15,529 nucleotides of DNA from JAKSUT01 sp045616505 (GTDB lineage Bacteria; Cyanobacteriota; Vampirovibrionia; Gastranaerophilales; Gastranaerophilaceae), in NCBI GenBank assembly GCA_045616505.1, contig JAZLGV010000093.1, positions 1-15,529 of the forward strand, given 5' to 3'. Under the pieces are notes generated by a model. The model saw nothing but the letters and a program-made list of their open reading frames with translations, was not told the origin of the DNA and searched no databases. Below are positions 1-6,377 of the stretch, one piece after another (position 1 is the stretch's first letter; each line of letters begins with the position of its first letter). Made by a program: the position numbers and the translations under genes.

Positions 1-140
1 TATTCAAAAATTTTTATCAATACTAACACTATCTTGGGAAACACAAAAATCTAATTTTATTTAATTTAAAAATTTCAACTAGCAAATTTATTTTTTAGGG
101 TTTTTAAAATATTATAAACACATGACTTAAAGGAGAAAAA
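1..140 (+). other. Left-edge intergenic leader
   Basis: Very AT-rich non-coding stretch upstream of the first gene. The only clear element is a Shine-Dalgarno AAAGGAG at about 129-135, five bases before the ATG at 141. A TATTAT at 110-115 could be a -10 box, but no convincing -35 lies 16-18 bases upstream, so no promoter is called. No reading frame entering from the left edge could be supported. Confidence 0.5.
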
Positions 141-611
141 ATGAAAATTTCTAATAATTATACTAATCAAAATTTTGGAATGAAAATTACTGCTTCTTCA
201 AATTTTTGGGAATCAATTGAAAATTTGGAAGGAAAAGATTTAAAAATTTGTTCAAAAGCTCTTAAAAAAATTGAAAAAAATACAAATATAAAAGATACAT
301 ATTCTATCAAACCAGTAAAAGACACAGTTGCTACATGGTCAAAGGATTTTGAAATAGGAAGAATTGATACTCAAGGTTTTAAATTATTAAATAGCAAAGG
401 TGAAGAAGCTTTATCTTTAACAAAAAAATCAGCTTTTTATGTAGATGATACTTTTTTTGATTACAAATTAGAAGATAATGTTTCACCTGAAAAATTTATT
501 GAATATATTTCAAAAAGACTTAAAAAAATTGAAAAATTTGAACAACTTAAAAACGCAACCGCAGATTTAAAAAAACAAATTTCAACAACCATAAAAAACA
601 TCAAAAAATAA
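141..611 (+). CDS. Small hypothetical protein with N-terminal NFG motif
   Basis: 156 residues, not recognised as a known family. The ATG at 141 is fixed by AAAGGAG five bases upstream. The first ~15 residues are a polar, Asn-rich tail ending in QNFGMK (residues 10-15). There is no signal peptide and no membrane segment. Residues 20-115 look like a small globular alpha/beta domain, and residues 116-156 are Lys/Glu-rich and helical, probably coiled coil, ending in a basic KNIKK tail. A similar NFG/SFG tail is seen on the 412-residue protein starting at 8723, so the tail may be a lineage-specific tag. The gene stands alone and converges on the TPR gene, with a shared terminator just downstream. 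It is a genuine gene by ribosome binding site, length and terminator; its function is unknown. A cytoplasmic or exported interaction protein are both possible. Confidence 0.8.
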   Translation: MKISNNYTNQNFGMKITASSNFWESIENLEGKDLKICSKALKKIEKNTNIKDTYSIKPVKDTVATWSKDFEIGRIDTQGFKLLNSKGEEALSLTKKSAFYVDDTFFDYKLEDNVSPEKFIEYISKRLKKIEKFEQLKNATADLKKQISTTIKNIKK

Positions 612-630
612 ACAAATACACACAAAAAAT

Positions 631-667
631 AAAAGGGTATATCAAAAATTTGAATATACCCTTTTTT
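631..667. terminator. Bidirectional intrinsic terminator between convergent genes
   Basis: An 8-bp stem, GGGTATAT (635-642) with ATATACCC (654-661), is extended by AAAA/TTTT pairing (631-634 with 662-665). A TCAAA/TTTGA inner pairing is also possible. T-runs follow on the plus strand (662-667), and the A-run at 623-634 gives a T-run for the minus strand. It lies between the stop of the gene at 141-611 and the stop of the TPR gene at 673, so it should end transcription from both sides. Confidence 0.8.
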
Positions 668-672
668 ATTTT

Positions 673-2082
673 TTATTTACCAAATAATTTCATTATTTTA
701 TCAAGCAAACCTTCTTCTTCACTTGAACTAGAGCTATATGTTTTATTTTTCTCTAATGCTTCAATTCTTTCTTTTGCTTGTTTATAATCTGCATTAATTG
801 GAGAATGAGCAACAAAAAGTTTATAATATTCTAGTGCTTTATCTCTGTTTTTAGTCTTATCATAAGCTTTTGCAAGTTTTTTCACTACAACAGAGTTATT
901 TTTTGTAATTTCACATAAACTTTCAAGCACATCAATTTGTCCGCTATAATCACCAATGCTTTCTCTAAAATCTGCATATTTTTCTAATGCCCTTTTATTT
1001 TGAGGTTCTAATTTTACTAAATGTCCCCAAAATTCACCAGCCTGTGTTGAATCTTCCATTTTTTCCATCAATTCTGCCATTTCAGAAACAAGTTCAGCAT
1101 CATTATCTTTGATTTTATATGCTTCATAATATTCATTTAAGGCTATATCATCATTTCCACGAGAAATATTATATTTAGCCCAGTTTAAATGAGCAATATA
1201 TTCATCACCTTTATTTTCATAAATCATTGCACGCATTTGATATACTAGAGGAGAATTTTTTTCAAACTTTTTAAATTCATCAACTTCACTCAAGCTATTT
1301 TCCCAATCTTTTTTATTAAAATAAAATTGAGCCATTAATAAATGATATTGAGAATCATTTTTATATTCGTCTTTTATGTTTTCTAAATATTTATATGCTT
1401 CATCTGTTTTTTCTTCTTGCAACAAACTTTTTATTTTCAAAAGTTCATCAGATGTGGTTTCTCTAACTTTGTCATATTGACCATTTTTCAAATAATAACC
1501 AGCCAGAATTTCTTTTAATTCATCAGAAGAAAAACCGTTTTCAATTGCTCTTTCCAATATTTCTATTGCAGAAGAAACAGATTCTTCTTTTATATAAATA
1601 TTTGCCAAATTCAAATAACAAAGTTCATTTGCAGCAGAAGACTCTATAACACGCAAATATTCATCAATTGCGTTATTATTTTTTTCTGCTTTTTCATACA
1701 ATGTCGCTAAAACAAATCTTGAAGAATTAATTTCTTCATCAGTTTTTGCTTTATCTAATGCTTTTTTAAAATCATTTATGGCGTGCGAAAATTGTTCTTG
1801 CAAGATATGAATATTTCCTCTTGAAATATAATATTTGTATCTATCAGTGCTTTCATAAATATCCATTAATTGTTCATAAGCCATAACGTCTGTTGCATCA
1901 AGCTCTAATATTTCATTGTAATATTGAGCTGCTTCATCTTTTTTATCTAAAATCAAAGCAACGTGAGCCATACGTTCTAAAACTTCTTTATTTCTTTTCT
2001 TTTCATATACACGTTTATATTCTTCGTATGCTTTTTCGTATTGTTCTGCATCTTCTAATTGTTGTGCTGTTAATAAACTCAT
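673..2082 (-). CDS. Tetratricopeptide repeat (TPR) protein
   Basis: 469 residues. The ATG at 2082 follows AGGAG with a five-base spacer. Helical TPR units run through nearly the whole chain, roughly at residues 35-64, 84-113, 123-150, 156-185, 246-275, 298-328, 332-361, 366-393 and 400-429, with the usual small-residue/aromatic pattern (for example LNLANIYIKEE and LAKAYDKTKNRDKALEYY). There is no signal peptide. After the repeats come a Ser/Glu linker (450-457) and a short amphipathic tail, GLLDKIMKLFGK (458-469), which could bind a membrane or a partner. TPR proteins act as protein-protein scaffolds, and no catalytic motif is visible. It lies 36 bases downstream of pth on the same strand with no terminator between, so the two are probably co-transcribed. 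The partner and exact role cannot be read from the sequence. Confidence 0.88.
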   Translation of the reverse strand: MSLLTAQQLEDAEQYEKAYEEYKRVYEKKRNKEVLERMAHVALILDKKDEAAQYYNEILELDATDVMAYEQLMDIYESTDRYKYYISRGNIHILQEQFSHAINDFKKALDKAKTDEEINSSRFVLATLYEKAEKNNNAIDEYLRVIESSAANELCYLNLANIYIKEESVSSAIEILERAIENGFSSDELKEILAGYYLKNGQYDKVRETTSDELLKIKSLLQEEKTDEAYKYLENIKDEYKNDSQYHLLMAQFYFNKKDWENSLSEVDEFKKFEKNSPLVYQMRAMIYENKGDEYIAHLNWAKYNISRGNDDIALNEYYEAYKIKDNDAELVSEMAELMEKMEDSTQAGEFWGHLVKLEPQNKRALEKYADFRESIGDYSGQIDVLESLCEITKNNSVVVKKLAKAYDKTKNRDKALEYYKLFVAHSPINADYKQAKERIEALEKNKTYSSSSSEEEGLLDKIMKLFGK

Positions 2083-2118
2083 TTCTTCTCCTGTTATTAT
2101 TTTTCTTTTTATTATTTT

Positions 2119-2670
2119 CTAGTTATATGTATTTTGCAACCATTGAATATCATGTTTCAAATAATCTTTTATTATCGGTTTTTTGATAATTTCTTTTAGA
2201 ATAACCAATTGTTCTGATGTAAAATCTTGTAAAACATACGCTTCAGAAGGGATATTTGGTTGAGGTCCAATACCTATTTTTAATCTATCAAAAGAATCAG
2301 TACCCAAATGCTGAATAACAGATTTTATTCCATTGTGACCACCATGTGAACCTTTTGCTCTGAAACGAACTTTCCCTGTATCCATAGAAATATCATCATA
2401 AATTACAAAAACATCTTCTGTTTTTATTTTATAAAAATTTTGAACTAATGCTATTGCCTCACCTGATAAATTCATATAAGTCAAAGGTTTGCACAAAATT
2501 ATATTTTCACCTTCACAATCAAATTTAGCAATCATGGATTTCAATTTTTTTTCAGTTTTAAATTCTTGACCATTTTCTTGTGCAAAATAATCAAGCATAA
2601 TAAAACCTGCATTATGCCTATTCAAAAGATATTTTGGTTCAAAATTTCCTAATCCTACAATAAGTTTCAT
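2119..2670 (-). CDS. pth: Peptidyl-tRNA hydrolase
   Basis: 183 residues from the ATG at 2670, the usual size for bacterial Pth. It cleaves the ester bond of peptidyl-tRNA released from stalled ribosomes and so recycles tRNA in the cytoplasm. The family signatures are all present: LIVGLGN with Asn9 and RHNAG with His19 (the catalytic pair equivalent to Asn10 and His20 of E. coli), KPLTYMNLSG with Asn67, YDDISMDTG with Asp92, and GSHGGHNGIKS with His112 and Asn113. A longer in-frame start at the TTG at 2682 is unlikely: it overlaps the ribosome binding site GAGGA, which serves the ATG at 2670, and would add four residues before the conserved KLIVGLGN strand. The TPR gene follows 36 bases downstream and the HTH gene diverges upstream. 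Confidence 0.97.
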   Translation of the reverse strand: MKLIVGLGNFEPKYLLNRHNAGFIMLDYFAQENGQEFKTEKKLKSMIAKFDCEGENIILCKPLTYMNLSGEAIALVQNFYKIKTEDVFVIYDDISMDTGKVRFRAKGSHGGHNGIKSVIQHLGTDSFDRLKIGIGPQPNIPSEAYVLQDFTSEQLVILKEIIKKPIIKDYLKHDIQWLQNTYN

Positions 2671-2804
2671 AAAAATCCTCAAAACTATATTTATAATTTT
2701 AACGCAAATAAAGATTACCTTGCTAATTATCTACCAAACGCATAAAAAAAAGTTACAGAAAGTTTAAGAATAAAATGAAATTAATTAATCGAAACGGAGG
2801 ATAA
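2671..2804. promoter_or_regulatory. Divergent intergenic region between pth and the HTH gene
   Basis: 134 bases that must hold start signals for both directions. On the plus strand a weak pair, TTGCTA (2720-2725) and TAAAAA (2743-2748) with a 17-base spacer, could drive the HTH gene. GGAGG at 2796-2800 is its ribosome binding site. On the minus strand GAGGA (about 2676-2680) serves pth. No convincing -35/-10 pair for pth was found. The box matches are poor and the promoter assignment is tentative. Confidence 0.35.
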
Positions 2805-3368
2805 ATGCTTATGAATAAACAATTAGCCACAAAGAGTTCAGAAAAAGTTTCAAAATTTTTAGAAAAAAATAAACTTCACAAAAAAGATTTTGCAGAAATG
2901 ATTGGAGTTACTCTTTCTTATGTTTACAATCTTATAGATGAAACTATACCTTTTTCTACACGTTCTACTACACTAGAAAGAATTGCAACTGTTATGGAAA
3001 TTGAGCCAGAAGAATTTCAGGAATACAAAATTCCGCAAGAGCCAATTTTGATTGATGAAACAGTAGATTTTTTAAAGAAATGTATTAAAGATAAAGGGTT
3101 AAATGTTGTATCTTACTTAAAATCTTTCCCTAGAAAAAAACGACTTGATATGGTTGATATTTTAAGAGGTGCAGTTCCACTACCAATTGATTTTAAAGAA
3201 TTATCAATGATAGCGCAAATTCTTGATTTGAGTAAAGACGAAATTTATCCACTTTGGGAACATAGACTTAAACAAGTTCTTGAAATAAACGGAATGAATT
3301 TGAATAGTAATTTGGCACTTTTAAATACAATGTTCGACTGTGCGAAAAAATATATCGATTTAAAATAA
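2805..3368 (+). CDS. XRE/Cro-like helix-turn-helix protein
   Basis: 187 residues. Residues 17-72 form a Cro/C1-type five-helix domain: FLEKNKLHKKDFAEMIGV for helices 1-2, LSYVYNLI for the recognition helix, then STTLERIATVMEIEPEEF. Residues 86-150 repeat the same helical plan in a degenerate form (a FLKKCIKDKGLNVVSYLK helix pair, then DFKELSMIAQILDLSKDEIY), so the protein looks like two tandem XRE-like domains. The second may be a dimerisation or sensing module. The start is ambiguous: GGAGG (2796-2800) lies four bases from the ATG at 2805 and ten bases from an in-frame ATG at 2811; the longer form is given. The gene is monocistronic and ends in a strong terminator. It may autoregulate or control the divergent pth-TPR unit, but no operator is visible. 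Confidence 0.85.
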   Translation: MLMNKQLATKSSEKVSKFLEKNKLHKKDFAEMIGVTLSYVYNLIDETIPFSTRSTTLERIATVMEIEPEEFQEYKIPQEPILIDETVDFLKKCIKDKGLNVVSYLKSFPRKKRLDMVDILRGAVPLPIDFKELSMIAQILDLSKDEIYPLWEHRLKQVLEINGMNLNSNLALLNTMFDCAKKYIDLK

Positions 3369-3392
3369 CGTCCTAATTTTGGGATAACAACT

Positions 3393-3431
3393 GGGCAAAA
3401 TTGTGTATAATACGCAATTTTGCCCTTTTTT
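3393..3431 (+). terminator. Strong intrinsic terminator after the HTH gene
   Basis: An 11-bp perfect stem, GGGCAAAATTG (3393-3403) with CAATTTTGCCC (3415-3425), can extend to 15 pairs with one G-U, leaving a three-base loop at 3408-3410. Six T residues follow (3426-3431). This is a textbook Rho-independent structure 24 bases after the stop codon. It has little A-run on the left, so it is mainly a plus-strand terminator. Confidence 0.9.
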
Positions 3432-3504
3432 GATTTCTTTAACAAAATATTAAAAATTTCAAAAATAATAGCAAAAAAAAATCTTCACATGTTTTGAGAG
3501 AGAT

Positions 3505-4323
3505 ATGAAAATTCAACCAATACAAAATTTTAATTATAATATAAACTCTGCAAACTCTTTTTCTAAAGAAAAAAAGAGCAATGTTTCAACTCCAAGTTTT
3601 GAACATATTAAACCCGAATATATGTATATAAATTCAAAAGGTTATTCAAAACTTGAATCTTGGGCAAAATCTTCTGTTGATATAATAAATACTGCTAAAG
3701 AATATATGCAAAACAACACAAAATTTGACGATTTAATCAAATACATCTCTAATGAATATCGTTATCTTTATGTATTTAGTGCGCTTTTTGGAATGCCAAG
3801 AATTTTGATAACTTCAAACGAAATGAATGAAAAATATGAACCATATAACAAAATGGGATTAGATTTCTTAGAAAAAAATTCAACAACAAATAAATACAGA
3901 ATGTCTGCTAAATTAAAATCACAAGATATAAATGTAAATTTAAACACTATAACATCTATTATTGATAACGATGGAAACAAAGTTGCCAAAGTAATTTCTC
4001 CACCTGACTATGTAATTGGCCCTACTATGAAAGAAGTTGGAGAAATATATAATTCAATACAAAAAGAAAAAGATTTTGACAAAATAGTTGATTCAACGGC
4101 ACAAATACATTGGTTGATGTCGCAAGCAAGACCTTATGTAAGAGGTTCTGCTGGTATTGCAGATATCTTATGCAAAACTATTTTTGAAGCAAAAGGAATA
4201 CAAGTCAGCGAATATAAAGAAGGCATAAATCCAAACATTGAGGCATTTTTCTTGCATATTGATGATTTTTGCAAAAAATATCCGTCATTCTTTTCAGAAC
4301 CGTTAAAGCCAATGGAAAAATAA
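3505..4323 (+). CDS. Hypothetical protein with degenerate Fic-like motif
   Basis: 272 residues with no signal peptide or membrane segment. The ATG at 3505 has only a modest ribosome binding site (TGAGAG around 3495-3500). The N-terminal ~35 residues are polar and low in structure (Asn/Ser rich, with a weak TPSF motif at 29-32), like the tails on two other hypotheticals here. Residues 45-125 and 175-265 look helical, and a short beta-rich part lies at 130-170. Around residues 200-222, IHWLMSQ followed by RPYVRGSAGIADIL can be laid in the same register as the Fic core (H-P-F-x-D/E-G-N-G-R-x-x-R). Pro210 and Gly214 are kept, but His becomes Arg209, Phe becomes Tyr211 and GNGR becomes GSAG. If related to Fic, it cannot be a normal AMP transferase. 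The likeness is by eye only and the protein may be an unrelated helical effector-like family. Confidence 0.75.
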   Translation: MKIQPIQNFNYNINSANSFSKEKKSNVSTPSFEHIKPEYMYINSKGYSKLESWAKSSVDIINTAKEYMQNNTKFDDLIKYISNEYRYLYVFSALFGMPRILITSNEMNEKYEPYNKMGLDFLEKNSTTNKYRMSAKLKSQDINVNLNTITSIIDNDGNKVAKVISPPDYVIGPTMKEVGEIYNSIQKEKDFDKIVDSTAQIHWLMSQARPYVRGSAGIADILCKTIFEAKGIQVSEYKEGINPNIEAFFLHIDDFCKKYPSFFSEPLKPMEK

Positions 4324-4533
4324 AATTTCAGTAATGTAAAACCTCAATCACCTTAACAATTACGTTATTAGATTACAAAAAAAAAAAATAAAAATAAAAT
4401 TTTAACTAAAACACAAATACTTATAAGCTTACACTTATAAGCAATTTGTTTTGCACCTTTACAAATTTGCATAGTTGTTTTGTTTTTGATACCATAATAG
4501 AATAATAAAGTTGATGAATCGGGAGAAGTTTAT
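4324..4533 (+). promoter_or_regulatory. Promoter region of the acyl-CoA ligase gene
   Basis: This 210-base gap begins with AT-rich sequence and a run of 12 A (4377-4388), with no clear terminator for the preceding gene. It then carries a paired direct repeat (4419-4442). The best promoter is TTGTTT (4475-4480), 17 bases, TAGAAT (4498-4503); both boxes are fair matches to sigma-70 consensus. A ribosome binding site GGGAGAAG (4521-4528) precedes the ATG at 4534. The promoter call is tentative. Confidence 0.4.
4419..4442. repeat. Paired 10-bp direct repeat, candidate operator
   Basis: ACTTATAAGC occurs at 4419-4428 and again at 4433-4442, a 14-base period. Each copy contains the perfect palindrome CTTATAAG. 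The pair sits about 33 bases upstream of the proposed -35 box of the acyl-CoA ligase promoter. That is a plausible place for an activator or repressor dimer pair. No regulator can be named from the sequence. Confidence 0.5.
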
Positions 4534-6210
4534 ATGAAATTAAGAAAAAATAATATACTTCAATTATTAGGAGAAAAAACAGAATCATATAAAGATAGAG
4601 TAGCACTAGGGATAAAAACTCCACTTGGGTGGAGAGAATTTACATATAGAGGAGTAGGTCTTCTTTCAAGAAAACTTGCTTATCATTTAATTAATGACCT
4701 TGACCTAAAAAAAGGACAAAGATTAGCTATTCTTTCTGAATCAAAACCAGAATACGGAGCTTGTGTATTTGCATCAGTTATGGCTGGACTTATAACAGTT
4801 CCACTTGACATTAAACTTACAGAATACGAACTTCAATCTATTTTGTCAGATTGTCAACCAACAGTTTTATTGACATCTCAACATTATCTTGATAAAGCGA
4901 TGAAACTAAAAGAAAATATACCTTCTATTGAACATGTTATTATGATTGACGAGCCATCATACAACATGCCTGTTTCTTGCTTATACACTCTTCCAGATAA
5001 TTACGAAGCAAAATGGAGACATAGAAGTTCTAAATCAACAGCTTTTATTATTTATACATCTGGAACAACAGGTAGTCCAAAAGGTGTTGAAATCACTTTT
5101 AGAAATATGTTAACTCAATTAATAGACACAGAACAAATTGTTCCAAAATTCTTCAACACAAACGAAAAAGTTAATATTTTATCAATATTACCGATGAACC
5201 ATTTGTTTGAACTTACTATTGGTTTTTCAGCTTTCTTGTATTGGGGACTTTCTGTTTATTACACTCATAGTCTAAAACCAAAAGATATTTTAAGTATTAT
5301 GAGAGAAAAGAAAATTAACTTTATGATTGTTGTACCAGCATTTTTAAAACTTTTAAAAGCAGGTATCGAATCAGAAATCAAAGCTTCTCCACTTGCAGTA
5401 AGATTAGGTTTCAAAACATTATTTGAAATAGCAAAAAGAACTCCATCATACAGAGTTAGAAAAATGTTATTCAAACAAATTCACGAAAAATTTGGTGGAA
5501 ACTTCGGTGGTTGTATCGCAGGTGGCGCTCCATTAGATTTGGAAGTTGCTGATTTCTTTGAAACAATCGGTATTAAAATTTATCAAGGATACGGACTTTC
5601 TGAAACAAGCCCTGTTGTATCAGTAAATTATGACAAACGTGGAGATTTAGCTTCTGTAGGTCGTCCTCTTCCAAGTTTTGAATCAAAAATTGATCCTCAA
5701 ACTGGTGAAATTATGTTAAAAGGACCTTCTGTAATGAAAGGTTATTATAATAATCCTGAAATGACAGCTGAAGTTCTTGAACCAGACGGATGGCTTCACA
5801 CAGGTGACGTTGGAAACATAACAAAAGACGGACACGTTTACATCACAGGAAGAATTAAAAATATGATTGTACTTTCTGGTGGTAAAAAAGTATTCCCTGA
5901 AGAAGTTGAAAAAGTTTTAGAAAAATCTGATATATTCAGAGAAATTTGCGTATTAGGTTATTCTCGTTCAGGCGGTTCAAAAGACGGAACAGAAGACATC
6001 GTAGCTGTTGTTGTTCCAACTGAATCTATTATCAGAGAAAATGATGATACAACACTAAACAAAATAGTCAGAGATGAAGTAAAACGTTTGTCTATGCAAC
6101 TTGCTCCTTACAAACGTCCTATCAACATTGTAGTTGTAAAAGAACCATTGCCAAAAACAACAACAATGAAAATTAAAAAACGTGAAGTAAAAGAATTAAT
6201 TAAACTATAA
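4534..6210 (+). CDS. Long-chain acyl-CoA ligase / AMP-dependent synthetase
   Basis: 558 residues, a complete ANL-superfamily adenylate-forming enzyme. It should activate a carboxylate, most likely a fatty acid, with ATP to an acyl-AMP and then load it on CoA or a carrier. Motifs in order: P-loop YTSGTTGSPKG (174-184), ILPMNHLFE (218-226), GGAPLD (330-335), YQGYGLSETSP (350-360), GWLHTGD (419-425), GRIKNMIVLSGGKKVFPEEVE (439-459, holding the hinge region), and the C-terminal PLPKTTTMKIKK, where Lys546 is the expected catalytic lysine. The Gly that normally precedes this lysine is Met545. There is no signal peptide. The start is supported by GGGAGAAG at 4521-4528. Its stop overlaps the ATG of a 54-codon gene, so both are probably co-translated. 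It resembles FadD-type or long-chain synthetases, but acyl-ACP synthetase activity cannot be excluded. Confidence 0.93.
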   Translation: MKLRKNNILQLLGEKTESYKDRVALGIKTPLGWREFTYRGVGLLSRKLAYHLINDLDLKKGQRLAILSESKPEYGACVFASVMAGLITVPLDIKLTEYELQSILSDCQPTVLLTSQHYLDKAMKLKENIPSIEHVIMIDEPSYNMPVSCLYTLPDNYEAKWRHRSSKSTAFIIYTSGTTGSPKGVEITFRNMLTQLIDTEQIVPKFFNTNEKVNILSILPMNHLFELTIGFSAFLYWGLSVYYTHSLKPKDILSIMREKKINFMIVVPAFLKLLKAGIESEIKASPLAVRLGFKTLFEIAKRTPSYRVRKMLFKQIHEKFGGNFGGCIAGGAPLDLEVADFFETIGIKIYQGYGLSETSPVVSVNYDKRGDLASVGRPLPSFESKIDPQTGEIMLKGPSVMKGYYNNPEMTAEVLEPDGWLHTGDVGNITKDGHVYITGRIKNMIVLSGGKKVFPEEVEKVLEKSDIFREICVLGYSRSGGSKDGTEDIVAVVVPTESIIRENDDTTLNKIVRDEVKRLSMQLAPYKRPINIVVVKEPLPKTTTMKIKKREVKELIKL

Positions 6211-6374
6211 TGGAAATAAATTCTAAAACAGTTCAAATAAAGGCTCAAAACCCTATTACGACTTCTTATATAGAAGACAAATTAAAAGAAATGGGTATTG
6301 AGCCTTTACGCTGGGCAATTGTAAAAGCTGATAATGATATATTAACAATTTCTATAGCAGAAATTGTTTCGTAA
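6210..6374 (+). CDS. Mini-protein translationally coupled to acyl-CoA ligase
   Basis: 54 residues. The ATG (6210-6212) shares its first A with the last base of the ligase TAA stop (TAATG overlap), a classic arrangement for translational coupling, and the frame stays open to TAA at 6372-6374. The protein starts MEINSKTVQIKAQNP, has a helix around residues 19-30 (SYIEDKLKEMGI), then EPLRWAIVKAD and a beta strand DILTISIAEIV. This alpha/beta pattern with a Trp-Ala-Ile core looks like a folded small domain, not random sequence. No Shine-Dalgarno is visible, as expected for a coupled start. Its stop lies three bases from the stop of the convergent dehydrogenase. The family is not recognised; a regulatory or accessory partner of the ligase is an inference from position only. 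Confidence 0.68.
   Translation: MEINSKTVQIKAQNPITTSYIEDKLKEMGIEPLRWAIVKADNDILTISIAEIVS
6344..6368. terminator. Perfect hairpin at the convergent gene junction
   Basis: AACAATTTCT (6344-6353) pairs perfectly with AGAAATTGTT (6359-6368) around a five-base loop. It lies inside the last codons of the 54-codon gene and 10 bases from the stop of the convergent dehydrogenase. The stem is AT-rich (two G-C pairs) and no clear T-run follows on either strand, so it is a weak terminator at best. It is the only candidate for ending transcripts from both sides here. Confidence 0.35.
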
Positions 6375-6377
6375 TCC

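Noticed and set aside
1893..2186. 97-codon plus-strand frame opposite the TPR and pth genes
   Set aside because: It covers two real genes in antisense, and its Leu/Phe-rich product reflects the complement of Glu/Lys codons.
2671..2682. Longer TTG start for pth at 2682
   Set aside because: It overlaps the GAGGA that serves the ATG at 2670 and would extend beyond the conserved KLIVGLGN N-terminus of the family.
2119..3368. pth and HTH region as a toxin-antitoxin pair
   Set aside because: The HTH protein is monocistronic with its own terminator, and pth is a complete housekeeping enzyme; no small toxin frame adjoins.
3245..3445. 66-codon minus-strand frame over the end of the HTH gene
   Set aside because: It runs through the strong terminator hairpin and is antisense to a well-supported gene.
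4377..4388. Run of 12 A as a possible slippage or phase-variation tract
   Set aside because: It is over 100 bases from the next start codon and not between promoter boxes; homopolymer A runs are expected in such AT-rich sequence.
4421..4624. 67-codon minus-strand frame over the ligase promoter
   Set aside because: It overlaps the promoter, the direct repeat and the start of the ligase, has no ribosome binding site, and encodes low-complexity hydrophobic residues.
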